Source: Ditylenchus dipsaci (lineage: Eukaryota > Nematoda > Chromadorea > Rhabditida > Anguinidae). From it: DNA of 64,000 nucleotides. This document shows, one piece after another, positions 15,503 through 26,440 of the stretch (positions are counted from its first letter, which is position 1; the number at the start of each line of letters is the position of its first letter). The DNA lies in NCBI GenBank assembly GCA_004194705.1, contig SADC01001037.1, forward strand, positions 115,250 through 179,249, read 5' to 3'. A program made the position numbers and the translations under genes. The notes beneath the pieces were generated by a model that was given only the letters and a program-made list of their open reading frames with translations, was not told the origin of the DNA and ran no database searches.

Positions 15503-17170
15503 GAGCATCGGGCGTGCTGGCCGGTCACCCACTAGATACTGTTAAAGTTAGGCTGCAAATGCAGGGTGTCCAGTCTTCGTGTACTTATAAAGGTACTTTT
15601 CATTGCCTAGGTACTATTGCGAGGACTGAAGGTTTACGGGGATTGTACAAAGGTATAAAATCTCTTTATTTAATATACTTTTGTATTGAATTTCAAATTT
15701 TAGGACTATCATCACCTCTAAGCAGTGTTGCTTTTATTAACGCCATTATTTTTGGAGTGCATGGCCATGTCTCGAAAAGCTTCACAGACCAACAGTCGAT
15801 ATTAACACATTTTGTGGCTGGTGCTTCAGCTGGTTTGCTCAAGCATTCATAGCCTCACCCTCGGAAATGCTCAAACTCAGAGTCCAACTACAGCCGAACA
15901 ATTTCAATACAATGGCCAGTTCTCCATACCAATGCTTCAAAAACATTATCAGGCAGCATGGCTATAAGTCACTTACAAGGTGAATTTGAAATTTTATCTA
16001 GTAATCTTATCCTTGAGTAATCTTAATTTAAGAGGTTTATTAGCTACACAATTACGAGATACCACTGGTATTGGCATCTACTTTGCGTCCTATGAATATA
16101 TGGCGAGAAAAATGAGTAAAGATGGGCAGATGGAGTCACTTACCTCGGTTCAACTACTTTTGGCCGGCGGAATGGCTGGTAAATTAGATTAAATTAAGGT
16201 CACGCTTTCAGCAAAAAGTATGCTTTGATAAATACCGTATTTTTCTACTTCTTCCTCCCAAAATCCGGGATTTTTTTAAATATATTTTTTGCACTTTGAA
16301 CCAACTTTTTAAATCGTTTCTTGCTTATGTGTCATACCAAGCTGTAACCTATATTCCCAGTTAAATTGTGGCATATAATATGAGTGGGACTAAGACTAAA
16401 AGTTGATCGAAAAAGGAAGAATAAATTTAAAATTCTGATTATTTGTTTGGTTAATAGCTTTTATATTTATTTTCGGTGCTCAAAAAATCGATAAGCACTG
16501 GATGAAACGGCATTTAACCGAATTTTACTTTTCTGGGCTAAACTACTTTTTTATAAAATTTTGAGCTCGCAATCCTGCTATAATATTTCTACAATTAACA
16601 TCGCGAAATTAGTGACTTTTACTTGTAACTAAAAGCTATAATTGAAGATATTTAGGCACTTTTTCATGGATGTTCAACTACCCTGTTGATGTCATTAAAA
16701 CCAGGTTTCAAGCCGATGACAGTCACAAAACCTACGTGCAAGTAGTTAATAAAATGTATGCTGAACAAGGGTTACGTACTTTTTTGTGGGACTCAGCCCT
16801 ACCTTAATAAGGTATCATAACTATTAAGTTACAGCTGCGATTGTGTATTTATTTAAAATTGTAGAGCTTTTCCTACAAATGCTGCAACCTTCTTTACTGT
16901 GGAATGACATATCGCTTGCTGATAGACTACGACCTTTTCGGCAAGATTTTCCCATCCAGCCTTCCTGACAGGACTACTACCCAAGAGTACTTACCAGCTA
17001 CAGCTGCCTGCTCCTCTTTGACAAAGTCTAGCCAGGCAAGGCGGCATCTACCAAGAGAAGATTACATTTCAGGCTATGAGCTCTGGTCTAACCTCGGTTT
17101 ATTGCCTGAGGCAGGCTCAACCCTAATTGACCCCATTTCAATCAACAGGTATAGAGTGTGTGTTGTGTAA
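15503..17170 (+). CDS. Mitochondrial carrier family protein (SLC25), first exon missing, three single-base frame breaks
   Basis: SLC25 carriers exchange solutes across the inner mitochondrial membrane through three repeats of two helices. Exons: 15503-15652, 15704-15979, 16033-16178, 16656-16811, 16865-17170. All three signature motifs are visible: HPLDTVKVRLQ, SPSEMLKLRVQ and YPVDVIKTRFQ, with GLRGLYKG and GIGIYFASYEY. The family style recalls SLC25A45/47/48 or A29, but substrate cannot be assigned. The frame is one base short at about 15832 (GASAG / FAQAFIASP), in a T run at 16780-16785, and at 16902-16905. Adding one base at each makes all exon phases correct. The C-terminal exon extends about 60 residues past the last helix. 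The start exon, ending in phase 1, is not found upstream. A recent pseudogene is possible, but consensus error is more likely given the same pattern in other genes. Confidence 0.85.
16230..16585. repeat. Dispersed repeat in carrier intron, related to 22195-22610
   Basis: The stretch GGTGCTCAAAAAATCGATAA, with GCACT..AT and GGCATTT following, recurs in diverged form at 22470-22530 together with CTACTTTTTT and CGCAATCCTG / TGCAACCCTG endings. It starts with a TACCGTATTTTTC end like the TACCGTATT MITEs. Confidence 0.5.
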
Positions 17171-18263
17171 ATAAAATGTTATTAGTTATTGTGCAAAAAC
17201 CTGACGAGTATGTTTAAGTTCAAAGGTTTCCATAAATGTGTGTTTTTCCAAATTTCTATTTTGTATTGTTAGCTATAAATTATTTTAAAATTAAATTGTT
17301 TTGATGTTTTTTAGTACTGCATTATGGAAATTTAAGAGACTAGAAAACCGATTGGATGTATAGTCTTTATAAGGGATATAAGTACTCAAAGAAGATTTCG
17401 GTTCACTCAAGGCAACTCACAAATCACTGTTATTTACAAATTACTAAAAAAAAGTGTACAAAACACAAAAAATATCGTAAAAAGATACAGACTGGGAAAA
17501 GTGTCGAGATTATACCCCTTTTAATTTTTACGCCTTTTTTCCGAACCAAAGCGAAAAGTCAGACTTTCAAACTAAACTTGCAGAATTCAAGCGGCGTTAT
17601 TCCAGGACTCCAAGATATTTTTTCAAAAATCAAGATATTTGCTCAAAATAGAGACATTTGGGGTATTTTGATGAAATATGCAATTTTATCCAGTGCTTAA
17701 TGCTATTTCACTGCTAAAAATAAGATTTTAACTAAAAATCCAAAAAAATTAAATCACAAAATAAGGATTAATCTTATAAATAAGGACGTCTGCGAGCCCT
17801 GGTTTATTAAAATGAAGTATTTCAAAACAGTCTGATTTGTCTGTATTTAAATACTAATTATAGGTTTCTTACTTTTTCATATGTGTTTTTTGCAGTTCTT
17901 AATCTATAAAAATTTCTACAAACTAACAATCTTTGTCAGTACTTTACAAGCATTCAAGTTTTTCGAGCTCATGCATTAATTATGCAGAAAATACTATCTT
18001 AAGTAATTTAATAATTGAAGAAACCAAACAACAAGTTTTAGTAGTCATTATCATCAACTTGCAAGCATTTATACACAACACCAAATTATTGTCAGGCTAA
18101 TAAAAGTAGTCATGACAACAATGTCCACACTCTTGCTTCTACCTTCTTTTCTTGTGCTCTGAACATATAAGAATACATGCAGCATTTCCTTGAAGTTTTT
18201 GTGGCATCAAACTTATTTGTTAGCTATTTTATTTTGCCACAAGTCAATTAAACTAAGCTTTAC
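17171..18263. other. Intergenic, no gene seen
   Basis: This is the 3' flank of the carrier and promoter region of the CFAP36-like gene. The 114-codon frame at 17356 is lysine-rich and has no family signature; part of it (17500-17790) overlaps a degenerate repeat, so I treat it as chance. Confidence 0.4.
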
Positions 18264-21200
18264 ATGTTTCGCAGACGTCCATCTATGCCCGATCCATCCA
18301 CTACTGATCCACAGCTTATATTTCGCAAATTTTTGGAATTTCTAGAAACCGACATGTGGTTACTACCAATAAATAACTTTATGGAACAGAATTCTATTGG
18401 TTTTTAATTAATCCTCTGTATTTTGTGTATTTTAAAATGTAAAATAATTTAGCATTTGAAAGAGAACAAGGAGACCCTGAAACATTTGTCAAAATTTACA
18501 AGAAGTTTACCGAGCTTATAGGTTTTGCTAGAACTCTTTTATCCGTTTTCAAGTTTGTGTTTTTAATATTTGAAATTTTTTAGACACATTAATGGATTCA
18601 TATTGTCAAGACACGGGCATCAATGGACAACATTTGGTGGAAGCATTGAAATCTACTGATAAATCATCAAAATTGTCATACAAGGAGAAAGTTAGTTAAT
18701 AATTTTTTTATCAATTTTAAATCCAATAAATACTACAACCTAATCTGTCTAGAGGAGCTGTCTCAAACAAATTCACAATTTTTGACCCTTTTTGACCATA
18801 AAAATAAAGCATTGTTTAGCATGTTTTTCCCTTGGGTTTTAAGCTTGTCATAAAACTAAAAAAACTATTAAGTGGAATTGTAACTGCTCAAATAAGTAAC
18901 ATATTCACAATTTTGTGGGATAATAAGTTGAAATTGGATTATACTCGAGTCTACTCATAGTAAACACCAACCCCCCCCCCACCATAGTTGTCAGTCCGGT
19001 TGGTCCTGCCCAAACTTTTTTATACAAACTTTTTATATGGTGGTCTTTCTCAGCTCACCCCTCCAAGAGTGGTCTCTATGGACAGATTCAACTGTAAAAA
19101 CATATACATAAAAATTTCGTTGAAGCATGGCCTGTGAGCTACTTTAAATCGGAAAAAAACAATTCATTTCAAAATGGCTGTCAAGACCGTCAAAAAGCCC
19201 TAAATTGAACTGGTAAATTTAGAAAAATGTAAATTGGTTGTGTTTCAGCGTGGTCAATAGTTTTATATCTGATTAAGCTTTTTAGGTTTTGCTAGAGCCC
19301 ATAGTAGCATCACAAGATTTTAACGTGAGCTATTGATCTAGTTACCTGATAATGTATATTTCCTTCAGATATTTGTTCCCATGATGATGCGAAAAAATAT
19401 AGAGCTGCAGCTGCAAGCTCTTAAAATGCTTGAGGTATTTACAGTAAGCTTTCAAAATCTAAACATGTTTGGAATATTTAAAGCACCTGAGCGGACTTTT
19501 ACCTAGCTCTTTAAACTGGACGAAGACGATGCTGAAATTTGGAAAGTGTTGTTTGACGAAGACGAAAGTGAACGACTTATTTTGATCTCTGTGCTAAAGT
19601 TTGTATTTTGAATATTCAAAGTCTTTTGTTTAACAACTATTAGTGTTGCAGACAATCCAGAGAAGAATTCGAGCATGACCAAAGGATGAGAGAAGAGTGG
19701 CAAAAACAACTTGATGCAGCTACTCAAAACAGCCTCAAAGAAAAACAGCTCTTGGAGTCCATGCGAAAAATGGAACAAAGTCGACTGGACGAAGCTATGA
19801 AAAAGGTATAGCTTATTTGTTGTAATAAGGCTGCATGGGGTCTTATTTTTTAACTTTTCTTTGGATTTGAGGTCTTTTTAACAACTGGGAGTTAATGGAG
19901 ACTGTGGGCTCAGACTTTCGTCACAAATCAGAGAATAAATAAAAATTCAACGATCAAAAGTTAAATTTCCAGTAAATACTTACTATGTGGGTTTTCATCT
20001 TATTTTTCCAGATCTTTTTTTTCAAAAGGGTTGGGCCTGTATTATGTTTGATATATTTGACTGTATTATGTAAATTTGATACTCTTTCAATGAACCATGG
20101 TTTTTGTTCGCAGCGACAAACCCAAAATTTTAATTGACGGGGGGCGGTACTCTTCCGTTTTTACTGTACTTCTTTGAGTTGCCCGAAATGACCCAAAAGA
20201 ATAAAGTGAAAGATTAAAGAGAAGTTTTCTCTGCCAGTTCAAATTTTGGGTATGCCGCTGCGAGCGAAAAACATAATTTTTAAAGAAAAATTATAATTAG
20301 AGATTATGCAGTAAACCCACAGGAAGAACTATAATTAATTTCTAGACAGAAGAAAAGTTCAAGAACATGTCTATTGGCGGCGAACAAACAAGAATATTCA
20401 GCAATCTGATACTCGAAAATGCCCACAATACAGCTAGCTCAGTGTCGCCAGCAGCAAGCACATCCACCAAACATGCAATTGTGGTGAACAAGACTTCCAA
20501 CAGCATTTCCGCCAATCTAAACCCAAATACATCAACTGAACCAAAAAATTTGAACAAGCTGGCTATGACAAAAGTGTGCATAGTACTGGAGTTCCGACCT
20601 CCCCAAAAGCTGTGAAAATTGGCGAAGTAGAAGAAAACAAAGCCACGCATGTGAATTCTACCAAAAACAGCAATAGACAGGGAAAAAATATGAATGAGAA
20701 GCCAGGAAAAGACAACCAAGGAATGCCAACACCTGAGCAGAAACAGAAAGACAGTGCTGCAGCCAGAAGACCTTCTTTAGGACGAGTTAAACATCATATA
20801 AACCAGCTACAGGTGAGTATCTTTGAACTGGTTTAGTAGTTCAATTTTGAGCTTAAGGACGAGTCTGAAGAGTCTTATTCTCATGAATACGGATACAGAG
20901 TATGGTTGATCTGAATAAGTCAATAGTCAATTTTTGATTTACAGGCTTTACTTAAAGACAAAGAACAGATACCGGAAGAAATGCTGAAACAAAGAGCTGA
21001 GTATCTCAAAGAACAGAGAGACAAGTTAATGGTGATGAAGAAAAAACAACGAGAAAAGCAGTTAATAGTCAGTTCTTTTTAAAAAAGCACATTTAACTAA
21101 CCAATTGACTTTTGTAAATATGTAATTGCTTCAGGAGTCATCGAAAGCGACGGCTGGCGAAAGACCGCGAACTGCACAAGTTGCCAGAGGTATTGATTGT

Positions 21201-21849
21201 GTGAAAAAGCGTCATCAAATAATTTTTCACTTGAGGAAAGATAATTTTTTTTCTCATCCCTTAAGTAGAATTAAAAGATACGTATCGAGTTTAAGAAAAG
21301 TCTCTGTTTTTTGTTCAAAAAGTAAATTAATGGCCATATGCTTATTTTCACCCAAAAGGTCTACTTTTTAACAAGACACAGCTTTTTCAATATCTGTGAA
21401 ATAAAGGAATGGTTGAAATAGTTAATAAAGGAATTCCTCAACATTTCTACAGTTGAAATTCAAAATTAACTGTGATGCTGTACAGTTAAGCTTTAAAAAT
21501 AACTGTAAAATGTTCAGTATAAACTCATTTTTTTGATTTTTTAAATTTAGTCGAGTGGTTTGGGTTAAGTTCAAGTGAGCCAAAATTATCAAAAATCGTC
21601 TCTCGGATGAAAAATTCCGATTTTTGTGCAGCTCATAATAAGAATTAATGTAAATCAATATTTCTAGTGTATTGCTATTAACACATCTATACGTCAATTT
21701 TTTCTTCAATTTATATATATATATATCGAATTGTTTGAGGAGCTCTTGCAATGGGTAGCACAGCAGAAGATCAGACTATGGAAAGTTTGAACACCCGTCG
21801 AAAGATTGCAGCAAAAATAAAATCAGATGTTATGAAATTACCTACATAA
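18264..21849 (+). CDS. cfap36: CFAP36-like protein with BART domain
   Basis: CFAP36 (CCDC104/BARTL1) is a ciliary protein whose N-terminal BART-like domain binds ARL3. Exons: 18264-18399, 18453-18521, 18584-18690, 19369-19434, 19507-19598, 19652-19805, 20346-20812, 20945-21067, 21135-21189, 21740-21849. The N-terminal 120 residues show the family pattern (KFLEFLETDMWLLPINNFME; REQGDPETFVKIYKKFTELI; PMMMRKNIELQLQALKML). A charged coiled coil follows (KQLDAATQNSLKEKQLLESM), then a low-complexity linker. The diagnostic C-terminal block is EEMLKQRAEYLKEQRDKLMV, comparable with the family's REHYLKQKRDKL segment. It ends IAAKIKSDVMKLPT. The long exon 20346-20812 is one base short at the A run 20570-20573; adding it gives exactly 156 codons. 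In a nematode this would act in sensory neuron cilia (inference). Confidence 0.88.
20099..20272. mobile_element. Palindromic MITE in cfap36 intron
   Basis: GTTTTTGTTCGCAGCGACAA and CCCAAAATTTT are mirrored by AAATTTTGGGTATGCCGC and TGCGAGCGAAAAAC. It lies wholly within the intron before 20346. Confidence 0.7.
21430..21515. repeat. Dispersed TTAACTGT/ACAGTTAA cluster
   Basis: Two to three degenerate periods (TTTCTACAGTTGAAATTCAA, AATTAACTGTGATGC, TACAGTTAAGC, ATAACTGTAAAA) resemble satellite units. Located in the last intron of cfap36. Confidence 0.55.
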
Positions 21850-23473
21850 TACTTTTATTTGTCAGATCAACTGAAGTTTCAAGTTGTTTAATTTATCAAT
21901 AAAACTGTGTGTCTTTTGCTCAGATTTGCAAGACTATTTAAAGTTTGCAGAAAAGTCTCTAGATCATTTCCATCATATGAATGAATGATCTAAATAATTA
22001 AACAAGTCATTTCCAAGATGAGGATGGCCAGGGCCATCAAATTTAATTTTATACGTTTAAGTCCTCCAATTTACAACAGTTGTTAAGGGCAAGTCAGTCA
22101 ACTAGTCGAAGCTCTAAGCTTACCCACCGCTCTATCTCTCTGATCACTTTTTTAGATTTTTAGTATTCCCGCTGTCATGATTTTTTGAAGACTTTAGAAA
22201 ATAATTAATTTTAACCAGGGTATCGAAACGTACTTTAAAAATATTAGTACTTTTTGGGACCCGGAGTCTTTCTTATTTTCAAAGCCATATATCATTTTTT
22301 AAAAATTGTCCTTTTTTAGGACCCCAAATCTTTTTTCATTATTAAAGTTTCAGTCATAATCTTTTTTTCGTTTCAAAATGGCGATAAGCACTAGAATAAA
22401 TGCACTTTATCTAGTTCCTTTCAGATTCTTTTTTTTGCGAAAATGTCCTTTTTTAAAATTAATTTTTACGTTAAAATCTTTTTTAGTGCTGAAAAATCAA
22501 TAAGCACTAGATAAAAAGGCATTTTTGACGATAAATGACCGAATTTTAATTTCTTGGCCAAGTCTACTTTTTTCGCTATAATCTGGAGTTTGCAACCCTG
22601 GTTTTAACAGAACTTTGAGAAAAAAATTAAAATTAACCACTGCACAACCTTTCATTTTAAACGACCGTTGATAACCTCAAGGGTTTAAATCTCAGTCTAA
22701 TGCAGAGCTCAAAACTACGTGAATTTTGCTGATTTTCAAAGTCTAAAAATGCAATAAAGTCAGAAATCAGAATTTTTTATCGATTCAAGCCATTTTGCGT
22801 ATTTTTACCCAAAACCAACTATCATTACCGACCGTAAATCGTCTAGTCAAAGCCGGACCCGGCGGACGGGACGGAAGACGATCCGGGCCCGTAGACGGCG
22901 TGGTCACTATGCTACTGATCAATTTTGTATTTTAAGGTTGAGCACCGAAACCTCAAGATTTTCTCAATTAATTTTCAAAATTAGAGAACTTTAAAAATAA
23001 AATTAAAAATCGTAATCGATTTTGAGAGGATATACGTTGAGGATGCGTAAAAATTATGATTTTTCGTTGAATTTTGTTTCAACCCATAATTTTATTTTCA
23101 GTGATTATCTGTATGGAAACATAGAAAAATAAAGACAAAAAAAGTGACTGAAGTTTTTTATTATCTTTTTTATTACGACTCACGGTTTGAAAAATCTGTC
23201 GCGAATGGCCAGGGCCAACAGCTCATACATTCGAAGAGAAGGGAATGGAGGGGATATTTGATTCCAATCCTTTAAGATTGAAATAGCTTGAAATCCGCAA
23301 GGAAATGCTTTAACCAATAAGCCACAAAACCCTCGTCTGGAAAAGTGAAGAAATTTGTAGACATCACTTGCGTCGAAGACGCAACAATATCTTAGGGTTT
23401 CAGTTTCTATTTTCATTAATATATTTTTCAAATTTGGACTAACCCTGCTATTTCAACGAAAAAGAAAGTTAAC
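21850..23473. other. Intergenic: degenerate repeat, GC-rich island and tRNA-like fragment
   Basis: At 22195-22610 there is a diverged copy of the repeat seen at 16230-16585. At about 22846-22908 a short GC-rich stretch (CCGGACCCGGCGGACGGGAC and GATCCGGGCCCGTAG) stands out in AT-rich DNA. At 23240-23345 on the minus strand a tRNA-like fragment has GTGGCTTATTGGTTAAAGCA (A-box-like) and GGATTGGAATC (B-box-like). No protein gene is recognised. Confidence 0.5.
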
Positions 23474-23639
23474 ACAGTCGAACCTGAATACAACACAAGC
23501 CCAATATAACACCACCCTCGATATAACACCACCCAAAAATGGACCGATTTGGTTAGCTTTAATTCAAAATTAAGTCAAGTGAACCCTCGTTACAACACCA
23601 CCCTAGGGACGGGGTGGGGTTGTATCCAGGTTCGACTGT
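23474..23639. mobile_element. 166-bp palindromic MITE, ACAGTCGAAC family
   Basis: ACAGTCGAACCTGAATACAAC on the left is mirrored by GTTGTATCCAGGTTCGACTGT. Inside, the word ACAACACCACCCT / ATAACACCACCC is repeated three times, with CTCGATATAAC and CTCGTTACAAC between. Confidence 0.85.
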
Positions 23640-24057
23640 ATTCTTTTTATTGATTATAAAGATTGATTCAAGATTTGCCACTACTATAATTATTCTAACA
23701 TTTTTAAACAAAAACATTTTTATCAAGATTATCTTATTTTTTTATTTATTATGTCAAAAAACTTGTACTACATTAATCAAATAATTTAGCCAGTTTTTCG
23801 CTATTTTTTAATCCTTCCACACCTGGCCATCTTCATCATTTTATTTGGTTGTAGCAAGAGCAGGTCATTAAGCAGATGATAAATGCTAGCCTCAGCACTC
23901 AAATAATTTGATTGGTTCCTGCACCACCTTCTTGCCACCGCTGCTATACTCTTCTATTGATTTTCAAATTGATCATCATCCACACGAAAAGCTGTTTATC
24001 CGTCGTAAAAGCTCTTCCGTTTAAAGCTTTTTTTATTGTTAAGAGCGTTTTTGCACA

Positions 24058-26052
24058 ATGCCAGCCAGGATGTCAGACTGGAAAAGTGGTGGAGCTAAAA
24101 TGTTAGAGGAAAGGATGCCTAGCACGGGAGAAGATAGATACAGAACATGTTGTAATTGTTGGCATATTAGAATTGGCACTCTGTTCCTGGGCATTTTGGA
24201 GTTGGTAGCTGTGTCTATTTTATTAAGCGGTCTGGTCAGGCAACTCAGGTGGAAAAATCAGGAACTGAATATATGTGCGCACAGGTGTTATTTTTTAAAT
24301 TATTATCGACTTTAGTGACAAGCATAATAATTTAAGGAATTGGCCCGACTGTTTAGTTTTTAACTTTTCGCACCTTAACCTCACATTTGTGTCTTATATT
24401 GGAGATTATGTTATTGCTTCCTTGCTTGTTGCTATTATATTTTGTGTGAGTTTTATACTAATTTTAATATAAAATCTTGAATAAATAAATCTTATTGCTT
24501 CAGATTCTATTGTTGTTCTACGGGATTTTGACAATCGCGCCGAAATTTCTTTGGCCGCATCTCGTCATTCAAGGTTTTGATTAAATTTAAATCACTTTTA
24601 TGTAAATTGTATAAATATTTAAAATTTTGTTAAGTTAACTTTTAATGTTAACTTTAGAAATAAGTATTTTAGAATATATACCGTATTTTTCCAATCAAAC
24701 TGCCGGCCGGTTTAATTTCCAATCTCCCTAAAATCTGAAAAATTTGAAATCGATCTTGAGATTTTTGGGTGCTCAACTAAAATTGAAAAAGCGGAATCGG
24801 TAGAGCTCGTGGGCTTAAAAAACGTAGAAATCAGCTTCCTAAGATAATTCATCTGGTCTAAAACATAGGTCCTCGAAGTAGAGGCGGCCGGTTTATTAGA
24901 AAGGCCGCTTAATTAGAACCTAAGATTGGGCTGTACTATTGCACTAATGCTTCAGGGCACTAATTTATTCAATACTGCAAAATACGGAAAATATTTTTGA
25001 AAACATAAACAGACTTAAAAGATACAAAAGTGAATTTTTCACAAATCTTACTACTCGCCTTTCGTCCTTGCCTCTTGAAAATTTAAAAATTTCTTTGAAT
25101 TCGGATTCTACAATAAGCGATTCACAGCCTTACTTGGTCCCCGGTTCCTCCACTGGAAGACCAGAAATTGAAGACGGCAGTCTTTCTAGTCTTGGCAGTC
25201 TTCCTAGTACCCATGTTTGATACTTTTACAGTGCCGTTAATTCCGTCCTTGTACCTTATTTTGTGACTGATCAATACTTCGTTTTTGTCCTCGTATTAGC
25301 CGTACGAAGATGAATACCGTATATTCTCTATTAATCCCCGTGGGGGATTATTTTTCAACCCCTAAAAAATCGGAAAGATTTAAGGTCGATTTTGAGATTT
25401 TCGGGCAGTCGACCAAGATCAGAAGAGTGAAATCAGGAGAGCTCGTGCTAATTAAGAAAACGCAAAAAACAGATTTGTGAAATGTTTGCTCTAGACTGAG
25501 ATACGAGGTCCGTAGGGTGGGGGATTATTAGAGAGTGGGGGATTAATAGAGAATATATTAATAGAGAATAAATTTCGAGAACGAGTTTCCTTCAGCGCTA
25601 AAACATAGGTTCCTCCTTTGAGTGTAGAACAATTTCTTTCAATTTCAACTTGAAAAGTTTCTTTAGCTATTGGCTTACTTATAAGTAATAGTAATTTACA
25701 ATCTTTTTAGCTGTTGGCTTACTCACTTCCTTTGGCTACTTTTTTCTCTATGCCTGGTCTTACTTTTATGGTGATCTGTACACTCAAAGAAGGAGCTTCC
25801 AGGTAAATCTGGTTAATTTTTGACATTATGAACATTAATAAAAAAAATTAGGTACAATATTTTGTGGAAAGAATGTGGCTTTCTACTATCTTGTTGATTT
25901 TCTCCCTCTTCCAATGTTATCTGTTTCTGACAGTTATTAAATGCTCGCTTTATCTTAATGTAAGTCATTTTAAAAAATTGTTTCACCTTGCCGGTTACAA
26001 ATTTTTGTCCTGAAATGCAATAAAATAATGTTTATTGTAGGAAATATACTAA
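24058..26052 (+). CDS. LAPTM-like four-pass membrane protein
   Basis: LAPTM proteins are small tetraspanning proteins of late endosomes and lysosomes. Exons: 24058-24284, 24337-24445, 24504-24573, 25711-25802, 25852-25959 and a tiny last exon 26041-26052; all phases agree, giving about 206 aa. The N-terminus carries the family-like CCNCWHIRIGTLFLGILEL at about residues 31-49, running into membrane segment 1. Further hydrophobic segments are YVIASLLVAIIFCILLLFYG with the following stretch, VGLLTSFGYFFLYAWSYF, and TILLIFSLFQCYLFLTVI. There is a lumenal-type loop with an NLT sequon between segments 1 and 2. The start is the first ATG of the exon; a second in-frame ATG follows at codon 5. The usual long C-terminal tail with PY motifs is absent in this model (see 24956-25220). 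The fourth intron and surroundings hold three TACCGTATT MITEs. Confidence 0.7.
24679..24916. mobile_element. TACCGTATT-family MITE, word GGCCGG
   Basis: The left end is TACCGTATTTTTCCAATC, then CTGCCGGCCGGTTTA. The right part has GGCGGCCGGTTTATTAGAAA and GGCCGCTTAATTAG. The core contains GGGTGCTCAACTAAAATT and GGAATCGGTAGAGCTCGTG, shared with other copies. Confidence 0.75.
24956..25220 (+). other. Coding-like open segment inside the LAPTM-like gene
   Basis: After a CTTCAG acceptor-like site the frame is open to a TGA at 25218-25220. It includes KRYKSEFFTNLTTRLSSLPL, then SDSQPYLVPGSS and GSLSSLGSLPSTHV. Composition and codon use look like a real cytoplasmic tail with a PY-like motif, which is what LAPTM proteins normally have after the fourth helix. 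Its position, before the exons for helices 3 and 4, and its splice phase do not fit simple use as the tail. It could be an alternative last exon, a rearranged exon or an unrelated small gene. Confidence 0.35.
25315..25559. mobile_element. TACCGTATT-family MITE, word ATCCCCC
   Basis: TACCGTATATTCTCTATTAA is followed by TCCCCGTGGGGGATTA. The right part has GGGGGATTATTAGAGA and GGGGGATTAATAGAGAATA. The core shares GAAATCAGGAGAGCTCGTG and AAGAAAACGCAAAAAACAGA with the copy at 42856. Confidence 0.8.
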
Positions 26053-26108
26053 AAAGTGGAAAATTAAACCTTTACATATCTTTTCATCACTTTTTACATA
26101 CCACACCT

Positions 26109-26375
26109 TACCGTATATTCTGTATTTCTCTATATAACGCCCCCTCTCTAATAAAAGCCCCTCCCCTTCGATTTTTTGAATAGGATTTCAGAGTTAGGAC
26201 CATTTTCGATTAACGATTTCAAGGTTTTTCAGGGATTGAAAAATAAAGGCCCGAGCCTTTAATAACACAACCAACACATATATCCAAGGGAGGCAGTGTG
26301 TCACAGAATATGAACATTGACACTGCAGAATATACAGAATTTAATTTTCCTCTGTCTCATACAGAATATACGGTA
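26109..26375. mobile_element. TACCGTATT-family MITE, word GCCCC
   Basis: The perfect 15-bp ends are TACCGTATATTCTGT and ACAGAATATACGGTA. Inside are TATAACGCCCCCTCTCTAAT, AAAAGCCCCTCC and AAAGGCCCGAGCCTTTAATA. Confidence 0.8.
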
Positions 26376-26440
26376 TATGCATTTGAAAAGTCGATTTGAA
26401 TAGTGGTTGATTTGATGGGTCATTTATTTCGTAACTAATA

